The notes under the pieces were generated by a model. It did no database searches. It worked only from the letters and a program-made list of their open reading frames with translations, and had not been told where the DNA came from. This document shows positions 1-8,952 of a stretch of 64,000 nucleotides of DNA, in pieces. The translations under genes were made by a program, and so were the position numbers. Within the stretch, counting starts at the first letter, position 1, and each line of letters begins with the position of its first letter. This DNA comes from Virgibacillus ihumii (GTDB taxonomy: Bacteria > Bacillota > Bacilli > Bacillales > Amphibacillaceae), in contig NZ_CACVAN010000001.1 in assembly GCF_902726655.1 (NCBI RefSeq), positions 1,674,001-1,738,000 on the forward strand, written 5' to 3'.

Positions 1-40
1 ACCGACTGCATCTGCATTCACAACAGAACTTACATTATTT

Positions 41-826
41 TTAATAAAATTCCGGAACTCTGCTCGAAAAGACAGGCACTTCCTTCCTGACTTTTTTGGC
101 AATGTCCAGTGAAATGGTGGAATTAATGGTTTGTTCACTAACGCCATCTCCTTCAGCCTGAACCGTTCCCCACGGATCAATCACCATCGAATTTCCGGCG
201 TATTCGACATCGTTATATGAACCAATACTGTTACTTGATACGACGAACATCTGATTTTCAATTGCTCGTGCCTGTTGCAATATCCGCCAGTGCTCTTTAC
301 GTGCTGCCGGCCATTCTGCCACAACATGAACAACTTGTGCTCCACCAAGTGCGAGTTTTCGCATCAATTCCGGAAAGCGAAGATCGTAACAAATAATAAG
401 CCCCATCTTCACACCGGCCAGTTCAAAAACTTCCGCATGGTTTTCTCCACCAGCCAAGTATGTTGGTTCATCAAGCATCGGGACGAGATGAATTTTGTCA
501 TAACGATACACAACCGTTCCGCTTCGATCGATTGCAATACTGGAATTATAAATCTTTTCGTTCTTTTTATTCGCAAATGAGCCGCCAATGATGTTCACAT
601 CATGTTTTTTTGCCAAATCGCACAAAAAGGTACTCGTCGGTTCTCCATCCGAATCAGCATATTGCGGCAAATCAGGCAGGGTATACCCTGTTGTCCACAT
701 TTCCGGCAGCACAGCAATATCCGGATTTTCATGAGCAACTGTTTTCTCCAGCCAAGCAGCTACTTTTTCCCTGTTCGCATCAGGGTTTCCCGGAATCACT
801 TCCATCTGACAAATACTGTATTTCAT
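41..826 (-). CDS. Carbon-nitrogen hydrolase (nitrilase superfamily, omega-amidase-like)
   Basis: A 261-residue cytoplasmic hydrolase expected to cleave a C-N bond of a small amide. The nitrilase triad is visible: Glu42 in PEMWTTGY, Lys111 in DKIHLVPM and Cys146 in LIICYDLRFPEL. Length and motifs fit the YafV/omega-amidase branch (2-oxoglutaramate type) better than true nitrilases, but the substrate cannot be read from sequence. It is last in a minus-strand series that starts with HMG-CoA reductase, 82 bases after the XRE-cupin regulator, and its upstream gap holds motifs shared with the promoter region of that series. It may be part of the same regulon or simply follow it. Confidence 0.85.
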   Translation of the reverse strand: MKYSICQMEVIPGNPDANREKVAAWLEKTVAHENPDIAVLPEMWTTGYTLPDLPQYADSDGEPTSTFLCDLAKKHDVNIIGGSFANKKNEKIYNSSIAIDRSGTVVYRYDKIHLVPMLDEPTYLAGGENHAEVFELAGVKMGLIICYDLRFPELMRKLALGGAQVVHVVAEWPAARKEHWRILQQARAIENQMFVVSSNSIGSYNDVEYAGNSMVIDPWGTVQAEGDGVSEQTINSTISLDIAKKVRKEVPVFSSRVPEFY

Positions 827-852
827 CCAAATCCCCTTCCACGCTAATATTT

Positions 853-860
853 TTCGACAA
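853..860. promoter_or_regulatory. Spo0A-box-like octamer
   Basis: TTCGACAA, reverse complement TTGTCGAA, contains the Spo0A box core TGTCGAA. It lies in the gap between the regulator and the nitrilase gene. About 24 bases further upstream (884-893) is ATTGTTGAAT, a ten-mer also present in the palindrome upstream of HMG-CoA reductase. Function inferred only. Confidence 0.35.
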
Positions 861-908
861 AACTAGGATTATGCCTGCTGTCAATTGTTGAATCACAAGT
901 ACTCATAG

Positions 909-1460
909 TCAGTCGATAAAAACAGTCAGCACTTTGGCCGGCTTGTTATCAACAGGAATGAACAGGTGCTGTTTTTCACCCTTGAAATGGGCGCTGTCAC
1001 CTTTTTCCATAAAGTGTCTGGTCCCATCATAGAAAAGATATATCGATCCTTCCAATATAAAAATAAATTCATCCTGTGTATGGGTATACGCTTCATGCCG
1101 CACATTCGAATCCTTTGGAGTGACATAAACAATCGTCGGTTCAATCCCTGTAAACTGCGAACGGTTTGCCAGCAGTTCATAGGAGTAACCCATATTTTCA
1201 TCGCCCACCCTTGCTTCCCGTTCCTGTTTATGAAGCAGCACAAGGTCCTGCTCTTCCTGATTGTCAAGAATCCAGGTGAGCGGAACATTTAATGAGTCAC
1301 TGATTTTGGATAGTGTTGCAATGGCAGAAGAGGTTTGTCCATTTTCGATTTTTGACAATAAGCTTTTGGATATAGCACATTCATCTGCTACCTGCTGCTG
1401 CGTCTTTTTTTGCTTTAACCGTAATTGTTTAATTTTTTTTCCGATATAATCCAGCTTGAT
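909..1460 (-). CDS. XRE-family regulator with C-terminal cupin domain
   Basis: Probable DNA-binding regulator with an N-terminal Cro/C1 helix-turn-helix (IGKKIKQLRLKQKKTQQQVA, then SKSLLSKIENG) and a cupin sensing domain in the last ~75 residues (HTQDEFIFILEGSIYLFYDG). An ATG/GTG/TTG start is missing: the HTH frame is open back to an in-frame TAG at 1473-1475, and the only codons after it that could initiate are ATT (1464-1466), ATC (1458-1460) or CTG (1452-1454), just behind AGGAGAGG. The first conventional start (TTG, 1358) would cut the HTH in half. I use ATC because its spacing to AGGAG is best. It follows the TctA-like permease and probably regulates the HMG operon; a frameshift near the A8 tract is less likely because the HTH reads intact. 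Confidence 0.8.
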   Translation of the reverse strand: MKLDYIGKKIKQLRLKQKKTQQQVADECAISKSLLSKIENGQTSSAIATLSKISDSLNVPLTWILDNQEEQDLVLLHKQEREARVGDENMGYSYELLANRSQFTGIEPTIVYVTPKDSNVRHEAYTHTQDEFIFILEGSIYLFYDGTRHFMEKGDSAHFKGEKQHLFIPVDNKPAKVLTVFID

Positions 1461-1508
1461 TGCAATCCTCTCCTATTCCGCTCAATTATGTACCTGCAGT
1501 TCATTTCC

Positions 1509-2861
1509 TCAGCTGAACAAGCCAAGCATCCATGGTGCTGCATATAAAATCATAAACATCACACCATAGTTGACCCCTTTTCTGTGCAGCAAACCGGCAA
1601 CGAGCGCGATTAAAATCGTCCCGAAGATATTCAGCACGCCAGCGTCCATGAATGCAAGCATAACAACTAGACCAGCGAACAGTCCAATCAACGCTTCGTG
1701 TGGAACGAACCTGAATACGAATGCACAAATCTGGCTTGCATATTTTATTGTAACAAAATACGTGATGACAAGCGCGCATACTGCTCCAATAATCGTTGCT
1801 GTCATGATTTCACCCTTCGAAAGGATGTGATGAATATTATGTTCAGGGGTAAAAACAGGTGGTGCATTGAACAAACCTGCTGCAGGGCCAATTGCCATCG
1901 GTGACAACGGCAATCCAATCGCAATCAGCGGAATGAGTGTCCCAGAAATATACGATGCGTTCGTCAGGCCATCCATCGTCGAAATCGCTCTGGACGCACG
2001 TTTAACAGGATCCTTAATATGTCTGGAAAGTACTTCCCCAAGAAATACGGTCATTCCTACAGGCGAAAGAAAAAACGTTACGGACCCAATAAAACTCCCG
2101 AACGCTGCTGAGCCGGTTTCCCTGCCTGTCAAAATTTTAAACGGGTTCGGAATCCCCTTTTCCTTCACCGATTTTTTTAAGGCAATCTCTTTGTCGCCAA
2201 GTCCGGATAATTTTTTACGTTTCTTCTTGCTTAACAGCTCAAATAAGGTAAAAGCAATCGGACCAATCGTAATCCCGAGAAAAAACGACACAAAGACGGT
2301 GGTGTCTTCAGGAACAATGTCCAATCCCCAGTACAGATGGCGCAACCCCTGAATCATCAGGGCAAACGGAACAATGATTGCTAACGATAATAATTTATTG
2401 CGGGTCATCAGTGCCAGAAACACTGCTCCAAGGAAAAAGATAAGCCCGGCATACTTACTGATTTCATCCGCATATGGAATAATCAGGCTGGCAATTAAAA
2501 AACTGACCGGAATGGAAACAAATGTCCCAACAACCGAGCCCGATGCCATTTTTTTGATACTGACTTCCGGCAGACCATGCCTTTTCAGCACCATCGCATG
2601 CTCGACCATTGGTGCAGCCATAACTCCGCCTGGAATCCCTGCTACCGCCACAGGTATGGAGTCGGTTAATTTTTTTGCAACAATTGCGGAAATGAAAAAT
2701 GCAAGTATTATATAAGGGGATACTTCCAGCAGTGCCAGTGCAATCGTAACCGGAGCCAGAACAGCCGTTTCATCAGTTCCCGGCGCTATCCCGATGATTG
2801 TGTACAAAGCAGCCCCGCCGATACTTGCCAACACCATCTGCAAAATCAGCATCATATCCAT
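1509..2861 (-). CDS. Divergent TctA-family membrane permease
   Basis: A 450-residue polytopic membrane protein with about ten hydrophobic segments. Motifs recall the tripartite tricarboxylate transporter large subunit TctA: an early GIAPGTDETA (compare GMLPGLGP in the TctA at 53.9-55.4 kb) and GIPGGVMAAP followed by a short charged loop. It is shorter than that TctA (497). Start ATG follows GGGGAAGAGG, three bases after the stop of the small membrane protein. No TctC-type binding protein is nearby, so substrate capture must differ or rely on a distant gene. By context the substrate is probably mevalonate, 3-hydroxy-3-methylglutarate or a related branched acid; that is inference. Confidence 0.7.
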   Translation of the reverse strand: MDMMLILQMVLASIGGAALYTIIGIAPGTDETAVLAPVTIALALLEVSPYIILAFFISAIVAKKLTDSIPVAVAGIPGGVMAAPMVEHAMVLKRHGLPEVSIKKMASGSVVGTFVSIPVSFLIASLIIPYADEISKYAGLIFFLGAVFLALMTRNKLLSLAIIVPFALMIQGLRHLYWGLDIVPEDTTVFVSFFLGITIGPIAFTLFELLSKKKRKKLSGLGDKEIALKKSVKEKGIPNPFKILTGRETGSAAFGSFIGSVTFFLSPVGMTVFLGEVLSRHIKDPVKRASRAISTMDGLTNASYISGTLIPLIAIGLPLSPMAIGPAAGLFNAPPVFTPEHNIHHILSKGEIMTATIIGAVCALVITYFVTIKYASQICAFVFRFVPHEALIGLFAGLVVMLAFMDAGVLNIFGTILIALVAGLLHRKGVNYGVMFMILYAAPWMLGLFS

Positions 2862-2863
2862 CG

Positions 2864-3103
2864 TTATTCCTCTTCCCCTTCCATTGTGGTGATCCTGCGC
2901 TTCGGTTTTATGATAATGCTGCTGATGATAAACCCTGCCGCTCCGCCGATAAGACCATAAATAAGCGGCTGTGGCGGCTCATTTGGTGCCAAAAGATAGC
3001 CGCCAAGCGCAAAAGCAATACAAAGGAACATGGAGATACCGAGATCTTTAATTTTGACATTGTCCCCCCATATATCCACGTAGTTTTTATTCTCTTCCCC
3101 CAT
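2864..3103 (-). CDS. Small two-helix membrane protein, possible TctB-like subunit
   Basis: About 79 residues with a charged N-terminus (MGEENKNYVDIWGDNVKIKD), two hydrophobic segments (roughly residues 22-39 and 47-64) separated by a Pro-rich turn (APNEPPQP), and a basic/acidic tail. It sits directly before the TctA-like gene with a three-base gap, the place the small membrane subunit TctB has in tripartite transporters, but it has half the usual TctB length and two rather than four helices. ATG at 3103 is preferred over TTG at 3109 because of spacing to GAAGGG. Function unknown; role as accessory subunit is inferred from position. Confidence 0.6.
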   Translation of the reverse strand: MGEENKNYVDIWGDNVKIKDLGISMFLCIAFALGGYLLAPNEPPQPLIYGLIGGAAGFIISSIIIKPKRRITTMEGEEE

Positions 3104-3175
3104 TTGCAAAATCCCTTCATTCGAAAAAACTGATTTAGAATGTGGCAGACCTTCGCTTGAATTATTACGGGACTT

Positions 3176-4081
3176 TCATTTGGCGCTTGCAGCATATGCA
3201 AGTGATTTACTTGGAAGTTTTTTTTCCAATTTATCCTGGATAAAAAATGCTGCCTCCTCTATTTTACTGTCATCGATGCCAGTTTCAATTCCAAGTCCGT
3301 GTAATAAATATAACACATCATTTGTTGCCACATTTCCTGCTGCACCTGGCGCATATGGACAGCCGCCAAGTCCTCCGACAGCACTGTCAAACCGGGTGAT
3401 ACCATAGCGGAGCGATGTCATGATGTTTGCAATAGCCATACCTCGTGTGTTATGAAAATGCATGATAATTTTATCTTCCGGAAAACGGGCCAATACTGCC
3501 TCCAGCAACGCTTCCACCTGTGAAGGAACCGCCGAACCTATTGTATCGCCCAGTGAAAGATTGTCTGCACCACTTTCAAACAGCTTATCACACACGCGCA
3601 ATACCTGATCCGGATTTATTTTCCCTTCATACGGACAGTCAAATACAGTTGACACATAACCGGTTACCTGTTTTCCGGCGTTTTTCGCCTCTTGTATAAC
3701 TTCACCCAGCACCGGATATGTGTCGTCAATTGATTTGTTGATATTCTTCCGGTTATGCGTTTCACTTGCCGACATAAATACGGATGCACCATCAACTTCT
3801 GCTTCCAGAGCATATTCTAGACCTTTCATGTTGGGAACAAGTGCGGAATAGGATGTATCCGGATTTCTTTTAATCCGCATGCCAACCTCACGCGCATCAG
3901 CTAACGCTGGAATCCATTTCGGGTTAACAAACGATGAAAACTCAATTTCCCTTACGCCTGACTCAGACAACTTGTTAATCCAAGCAATCTTATCCTCTGT
4001 TGGCACCCAAATTTTTTCATTCTGCAGTCCGTCACGCGGACCAACTTCTTTCAGCTGAACATATTTTGGCCATTGTAACAT
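3176..4081 (-). CDS. mvaB: Hydroxymethylglutaryl-CoA lyase
   Basis: Cleaves (S)-HMG-CoA to acetoacetate and acetyl-CoA in the cytoplasm. The 301-residue TIM-barrel protein carries the expected active-site features: Arg16-Asp17 in VGPRDGLQNE, metal-binding HFH (208-210), and Cys241 in the glycine-rich loop GGLGGCPYAPGAAGN. Length matches bacterial HMG-CoA lyases (about 300). Start ATG lies 14 bases from a GAGGAGG site inside the end of the HMG-CoA reductase gene, so the two are translationally coupled. HMG-CoA lyase can also serve leucine breakdown, but no methylcrotonyl-CoA carboxylase genes are present, and pairing with HMG-CoA reductase points to mevalonate or HMG degradation. Confidence 0.92.
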   Translation of the reverse strand: MLQWPKYVQLKEVGPRDGLQNEKIWVPTEDKIAWINKLSESGVREIEFSSFVNPKWIPALADAREVGMRIKRNPDTSYSALVPNMKGLEYALEAEVDGASVFMSASETHNRKNINKSIDDTYPVLGEVIQEAKNAGKQVTGYVSTVFDCPYEGKINPDQVLRVCDKLFESGADNLSLGDTIGSAVPSQVEALLEAVLARFPEDKIIMHFHNTRGMAIANIMTSLRYGITRFDSAVGGLGGCPYAPGAAGNVATNDVLYLLHGLGIETGIDDSKIEEAAFFIQDKLEKKLPSKSLAYAASAK

Positions 4082-4083
4082 AC

Positions 4084-5358
4084 TTATTCCTCCTCATTTT
4101 GGTTAAGTGACTGAATAATTCCGTTTATCTCATCAAAACCAAATTTCCCTTGCTCTGATGCAATGCGAACAACTTCATCAAGCTGGTTATCATTTGCACC
4201 TGCCGTCATTGCCATATTACGCACGTGCAGTTTCATGTGTCCCTTTTGAATACCGTCTCCAGCCAATGCTTTCAGCGCGGCAAAGTTCTGTGCCAGCCCG
4301 ACTGATGCAATGATACCCGCCAGTCGTTCGGCAGTTGTTGCCTGCAAAATTTTTGCTGCAAGTTTTGCGACTTGATGCGATTGTGTAGCACCGCCAACCA
4401 AACCCACAGCCAATGGAATCTCAATCATTCCTGTTATCGAGTCGCCGTTCCGCTCAAATTGTGTCAGTGATTGATACCTTCCGGATACGGCTGCATAGGC
4501 ATGCGCACCTGCCTCAATTGCTCTTGTATCATTACCGGTTGCCAGCACAACTGCAGAGATGCCATTCATAATCCCCTTGTTATGTGTCGCAGCACGGTAC
4601 GGATCAGCAACCGCGAGTTGGTGGGCACTTAAAAATTTATCCATTTTCGCTTCATCTCCGTCAAATGGATTTTGGAACGTTGCACGTGCCCGAACAACGC
4701 GCTTATCAGCTAGGTTGGACAAAATGCGCAGGACAACCTCACCGCCGGTTATTTTTTCGACTAAAGGTGTTACAGCTTCAGCCATCGTATTTACCGCATT
4801 AGCACCCATGGCATCTTTCGTATCAATCAGCAGGTGGATAACAAGCACTTCTTCACCATTTGCCGGAATGATACGGACATCAAGATCCTTCGCTCCACCG
4901 CCAAACGATACCAGTGTCCGGTCCTGTTCATTGCATAACCTAATAATCTTCTCTTTGTTTTCATAAATTTTGGCCATCTTCGTGTAAGGATTTTTCAGCT
5001 TCGTTACCTGAACCTGACCACGCATAATCGACCCGGAGTATGACGTCGTAAAACCACCTGCATCATACGAGAATTTAGCGGCATGACTCGCAGCAGCAAT
5101 CACTGACGGCTCTTCTGTCGCCATAGGAACGATTACATCCTCACCATTCACTTTAAAGTTCACCGCGACACCAAGTGGGATCGGTAAATAGCCAATCACA
5201 TTTTCCACCATATGATCTGCATCTTCAGTGGTGAATCCACGCTTGCCGCTCAAAACCTTTTTCTCGTCTTCGGTAAGCCCGCCGTCAAGATGTTCAGCTA
5301 CTTTATCCAGCCGCTGTTTGGGCGTCATTTTATAGAATCCCGACAAACGTGACGTCAC
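4084..5358 (-). CDS. mvaA: Class II hydroxymethylglutaryl-CoA reductase
   Basis: Interconverts mevalonate and HMG-CoA. The 424-residue length and motifs are class II: VENVIGYLPIPLGVA (51-65), catalytic Glu83 in TEEPSV, DAMGANAVNT (182-191) of the nicotinamide-nucleotide region, Lys261 in HNKGIMNG, Asp277 in ATGNDTRA, and a late His374 in GHMKLHVRN. Class II includes the degradative enzyme of Pseudomonas mevalonii and the biosynthetic enzymes of cocci. Here the next gene is HMG-CoA lyase and no mvaS or mevalonate kinase is present, which supports an oxidative, degradative direction. GTG start six bases after GGAGGG. First gene of the minus-strand operon; a palindromic operator candidate lies upstream. 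Confidence 0.93.
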   Translation of the reverse strand: MTSRLSGFYKMTPKQRLDKVAEHLDGGLTEDEKKVLSGKRGFTTEDADHMVENVIGYLPIPLGVAVNFKVNGEDVIVPMATEEPSVIAAASHAAKFSYDAGGFTTSYSGSIMRGQVQVTKLKNPYTKMAKIYENKEKIIRLCNEQDRTLVSFGGGAKDLDVRIIPANGEEVLVIHLLIDTKDAMGANAVNTMAEAVTPLVEKITGGEVVLRILSNLADKRVVRARATFQNPFDGDEAKMDKFLSAHQLAVADPYRAATHNKGIMNGISAVVLATGNDTRAIEAGAHAYAAVSGRYQSLTQFERNGDSITGMIEIPLAVGLVGGATQSHQVAKLAAKILQATTAERLAGIIASVGLAQNFAALKALAGDGIQKGHMKLHVRNMAMTAGANDNQLDEVVRIASEQGKFGFDEINGIIQSLNQNEEE

Positions 5359-5402
5359 ATCAATCCCTCCATTTGAATACGCTTACATATTTTTGTTCAA
5401 CA

Positions 5403-5410
5403 TTCGACAA
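5403..5410. promoter_or_regulatory. Spo0A-box-like octamer upstream of mvaA
   Basis: TTCGACAA about 45 bases before the mvaA start, immediately after TTCAACA (5396-5402). The stretch 5393-5410 is itself a loose inverted repeat and overlaps a second copy of the TTCAACATT half-site of the palindrome at 5433-5455. Confidence 0.35.
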
Positions 5411-5432
5411 ATATATTCTATTTTAGTTTCTT

Positions 5433-5455
5433 TTTATTCAACATTGTTGAATAAA
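5433..5455. promoter_or_regulatory. Perfect palindrome, candidate operator of the mva operon
   Basis: Arms TTTATTCAAC and GTTGAATAAA match perfectly around a 3-base centre, about 75 bases upstream of mvaA. A half-site TTCAACATT recurs at 5396-5404 and ATTGTTGAAT recurs at 884-893 before the nitrilase gene. The likely binder is the XRE-cupin regulator of this cluster, by inference. The rest of 5359-5650 shows AT-rich DNA with no other gene. Confidence 0.5.
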
Positions 5456-5647
5456 GTATATAATGAATTTTCATATTTTGTCAATGGTGATGATTTGGAA
5501 GCAGCGATTTTTGGGAAAATTACCCTGTTTATAAGAGGCTGGTGCCAAATGTATAAAAAGCAGCAATCAACAACATCCAAGTTTTATGGAATGCCTTAGT
5601 TGCACTTTTGCAGATTAGAAAGTTTGATATTTCTTTTCTGGCAAAAA

Positions 5648-5684
5648 AATAGCCTGGGCGCCATCTTCAGCCCAGACTATTTTT
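5648..5684 (-). terminator. Terminator of the hom-thrC-thrB operon
   Basis: On the minus strand, AATAGTCTGGGC and GCGCCCAGGCTATT pair around a short loop and run into seven Ts. The stem includes the thrB stop codon TAG (5677-5679). Confidence 0.85.
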
Positions 5685-6570
5685 CAACCTTTAATCCCAT
5701 TTCATCAATTTTTAACACCGCTACGTCATAATCAGAAAGTACTTCCTTCATATCCCTGCAAACTCGCTTTCCTTCACCATCCGGCACAAACGAAATCATT
5801 GACGGTCCCGCACCGCTGATAACCGTTCCAAAGGCACCTTTCTTTTTAGCATTGCGGCGGATCAGTTCATAATTCGGAATGACCTCTGCGCGGTATGGTT
5901 CATGAAACATATCCCGCTCCATCATTCTGCCAGCAAGCGCATAATCTCCTGACAGCATTGCTGCGACCATCACATTGCTTATCGCGCTGGCAGACGAAGC
6001 ATGATTTCTGGAAAACGTGTCAGGAACCAAGCGGCGGGCCTTCTCTGTTTTCAACTCGGTATCCGGGATATAAATAACAAGCTCAAGTCCACCAGGCCCG
6101 GTTTTCAAGTGTTCAATAATTCCATCAGCAGTCTCTGCGCTGAAAACAATCCCACCGTATAATGCTGGTGCAACATTATCTGGATGCCCTTCAATTTCTG
6201 TGCCGTACTGCAATTTTTGCTCGCTGGTCAGATTCAAGTCACAAAGCTGATTAGCCAGCTCAATGCCCGCCAGAACAGCTGACGCGCTGCTTCCAAGCCC
6301 ACGTGCCAGCGGGATATCACTTTCGATCGTCACTTTACAACCCGGAAGCTGCTTCTGATAACGTATTGCAACTTTTTCCGCAGTCTGATAAATAAGATGC
6401 TCTGTATAATCAGTGACTGATGGCAAATATGGAGACTCATGCAAAATTTCCCATTGCCCCCGCTCCTCCACATGCAGTGTTAAATAAAGGTTCAACGCCA
6501 TACCGGCGGAGTCAAATCCGGGCCCCAGGTTACCGGAGGAGGCCGGAATGGAAATGCTGAATTTTTTCAT
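5677..6570 (-). CDS. thrB: Homoserine kinase
   Basis: Phosphorylates homoserine to O-phosphohomoserine, the substrate of threonine synthase. GHMP kinase of 297 residues with the N-terminal [13 protein letters not shown] motif, the ATP loop [13 protein letters not shown] (about 89-101) and the C-terminal [14 protein letters not shown] motif. The ATG overlaps the end of thrC by four bases, so the two are translationally coupled. Third and last gene of a T-box-controlled operon; its stop codon lies in the operon terminator. Confidence 0.95.
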   Translation of the reverse strand: MKKFSISIPASSGNLGPGFDSAGMALNLYLTLHVEERGQWEILHESPYLPSVTDYTEHLIYQTAEKVAIRYQKQLPGCKVTIESDIPLARGLGSSASAVLAGIELANQLCDLNLTSEQKLQYGTEIEGHPDNVAPALYGGIVFSAETADGIIEHLKTGPGGLELVIYIPDTELKTEKARRLVPDTFSRNHASSASAISNVMVAAMLSGDYALAGRMMERDMFHEPYRAEVIPNYELIRRNAKKKGAFGTVISGAGPSMISFVPDGEGKRVCRDMKEVLSDYDVAVLKIDEMGLKVEK

Positions 6571-7628
6571 GACCGCACCTTCCCAAGCACATAATCGACG
6601 ACGGCTTCTTCATCGTTTGGCAGTGAAACCGGGTCAACATGCACCTGATCCATTGCAGTTTGCGGGTCCTTTAATCCGTTCCCTGTCAATACCGCTGTAG
6701 CCGTACTTCCTGGTTCAATGGCTCCTGCCCGGCATTGTTTTATAAGACCGGCAATGGATGCACATGATCCAGGCTCAGCAAAAATCCCCTCTTTTCGCGT
6801 CAACAACTGGAATGCCTCCAAAATTTCTGCATCCGTTACGGCGTCAATTTTACCGCCTGATTCATCCTGTGCTGCAACGGCCAGTTCCCAGCTCGCCGGA
6901 TTACCGATGCGGATAGCGGTTGCCACTGTTTCCGGATCGTCAATCACCTGATTATTCACAATGGCTGCGGCACCCTCTGCTTCAAACCCGAACATTCGTG
7001 GCAGTCCCACTCCTTTCGCTTTGTTGTATTCTTTAAACCCTCTCCAGTAGGCACTGATGTTTCCGGCATTTCCGACCGGGATCGCTAAAATATCCGGTGC
7101 TGCTCCAAGATAATCACACACTTCAAATGCCGCTGTCTTCTGTCCTTCCAGCCGATATGGATTAACCGAATTGACTAAAGTAACCGGAGTCTGCTCGGTT
7201 ATTTTCCGGACCATCCTTAGCGCATCATCAAAATTACCTTCAATCTCAATTATCTCCGCTCCGTACATTTTTGCCTGAGCCAGTTTTCCGAGCGCAATTT
7301 TTCCTTTAGGGATAATAATCAGTGCGTGCATGCCAGCCCTTGCGGCATATGCTGCGGCTGACGCAGACGTATTGCCGGTCGATGCACAGATCACCGATTT
7401 GCTGCCTTCCTCTGCTGCCTTGGCAACCGCAAGCACCATGCCACGGTCTTTAAACGAACCTGTCGGATTGGCACCTTCCACTTTTCCATACAGTGTGATA
7501 CCCAGATCCGCTGATAAATTTTCAAAATAAATAAGCGGTGTATTTCCTTCATGAAGCGTCAATCCAGGAGTTGCTTCTGATACAGGTAAAAATTCTTGAT
7601 AGTGATCAATGATGCCACGCCAGTTCAT
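6567..7628 (-). CDS. thrC: Threonine synthase
   Basis: PLP enzyme converting O-phosphohomoserine to threonine. 353 residues, typical of the short Bacillus-type ThrC. The PLP lysine lies in GSFKDRGMV (about residue 59), with the pyridine-phosphate loop [11 protein letters not shown] and the [17 protein letters not shown] motif. Start overlaps the hom stop by four bases and its own stop overlaps thrB, giving a tightly coupled hom-thrC-thrB unit. Confidence 0.95.
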   Translation of the reverse strand: MNWRGIIDHYQEFLPVSEATPGLTLHEGNTPLIYFENLSADLGITLYGKVEGANPTGSFKDRGMVLAVAKAAEEGSKSVICASTGNTSASAAAYAARAGMHALIIIPKGKIALGKLAQAKMYGAEIIEIEGNFDDALRMVRKITEQTPVTLVNSVNPYRLEGQKTAAFEVCDYLGAAPDILAIPVGNAGNISAYWRGFKEYNKAKGVGLPRMFGFEAEGAAAIVNNQVIDDPETVATAIRIGNPASWELAVAAQDESGGKIDAVTDAEILEAFQLLTRKEGIFAEPGSCASIAGLIKQCRAGAIEPGSTATAVLTGNGLKDPQTAMDQVHVDPVSLPNDEEAVVDYVLGKVRS

Positions 7629-8929
7629 CGTTCTACTCCTCCTTCAATTCGATAGGAACTTTTTACTTCTTCCACAACATCTGATTTTTGCAGATTGCTG
7701 AGTGCTTGCCCCATATTATCCTTTGTTGTTTCATGTGTTACGATAATTACTTCTGCAGTACCATTATCCTTCTTCTTTGGCACCTGCAAAATTCGTTCAA
7801 AGCTTACATCAAGTTCATTAAAAATCGACGAAATGACCGTGAATGTGCCGCAAACATCCTTCACGTGCAACCTCACATAATAACTGCCAAAGCGCTGATT
7901 GGAGGCGAGAATTTTCTTTTCATAACAAGGTTCCAAATAACTTTGGCCAGGAATACCGGATAAAATATTATTTACCACCGCAGCAACGTCCGACATAACA
8001 GCTGCTGCAGTCGGCAGACTACCGGCACCAGGTCCGTAATACATCGTTTCTCCAACCGCTGCACTGTTTACAAATACAGCATTGTTCTCATTTTTCACGG
8101 CAGCGAGCGGATGATTTTCCGGTAAAAATGCCGGTTCCACACTCACTTCAACTTCATGATCACGGACATGTGTAAACCCGATCAACTTCATTGTCAGACC
8201 GAGCTGCTTGCCGAATTTCAAGTCATCAACCGGAAAGTCCCTGATCCCTTTTACTTCCACATCGGATAACTCCACAGGCACTGAGAAGGCAAGTCTGGCA
8301 AGAATAGCCATTTTTCTGGCTGCATCGAGTCCTTCCACATCACCTGATGGATCTGCTTCAGCAAACCCAAGTTCCTTCGCTTCGTGCAGTGCATCTTCAT
8401 AGGACAGACCTTCATCATCCATCCGTGTTAAAATATAGTTGGTAGTACCGTTGACAATTCCCATAATTTTATTAATTTCATCAGCCACAAGGCCATCCTT
8501 CACCGCACGGATAATCGGAATCCCGCCAGCAACACTTGCTTCATAAAATAAATCGCAGTTGTTGCGGGAGGCAGCATCCTCAAGTTCGTTTCCATGCAAT
8601 GCCATCAAATCCTTGTTGGCAGTGACAACGTGCTTTTTATTCTGAAATGCCCTGTTCAGTAGTTCCCGCGTCCTTTCAATACCACCCATCACTTCAATTA
8701 CAATATCAATTTCAGGGTCCTCCAATATATCTGCAGCATGGACCGTCATTAAATCGGGAGCCACACGAATATCCCGGTCTTTATCCGGATCCACAACCAA
8801 AATCCGTTTAACTGAAATATGGCAGCCAAGCTGATGCTGTAACTTTTCTTTATGATTTTCGATTAACCGATAAACCCCAATGCCAACTGTTCCAAAACCC
8901 ATTAGTCCGACAGAAATTTCTTTATCCAT
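7625..8929 (-). CDS. hom: Homoserine dehydrogenase
   Basis: NAD(P)H-dependent reduction of aspartate semialdehyde to homoserine, the branch point to threonine and methionine. N-terminal Rossmann motif [13 protein letters not shown], catalytic region with [14 protein letters not shown] and [19 protein letters not shown], and a C-terminal ACT domain (about 350-430; [23 protein letters not shown] split across it) for threonine feedback. The ATG at 8929 follows GGGGTG by six bases and is preferred over an upstream GTG at 8938. First gene of the operon, preceded by a T-box leader. Confidence 0.95.
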   Translation of the reverse strand: MDKEISVGLMGFGTVGIGVYRLIENHKEKLQHQLGCHISVKRILVVDPDKDRDIRVAPDLMTVHAADILEDPEIDIVIEVMGGIERTRELLNRAFQNKKHVVTANKDLMALHGNELEDAASRNNCDLFYEASVAGGIPIIRAVKDGLVADEINKIMGIVNGTTNYILTRMDDEGLSYEDALHEAKELGFAEADPSGDVEGLDAARKMAILARLAFSVPVELSDVEVKGIRDFPVDDLKFGKQLGLTMKLIGFTHVRDHEVEVSVEPAFLPENHPLAAVKNENNAVFVNSAAVGETMYYGPGAGSLPTAAAVMSDVAAVVNNILSGIPGQSYLEPCYEKKILASNQRFGSYYVRLHVKDVCGTFTVISSIFNELDVSFERILQVPKKKDNGTAEVIIVTHETTKDNMGQALSNLQKSDVVEEVKSSYRIEGGVER

Positions 8930-8952
8930 GTTTTTCACCCCATTTATAGAAT

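Noticed and set aside
4559-4966. Plus-strand 135-codon frame opposite HMG-CoA reductase
   Set aside because: Shadow of a strongly conserved gene on the other strand; no ribosome site or recognisable protein.
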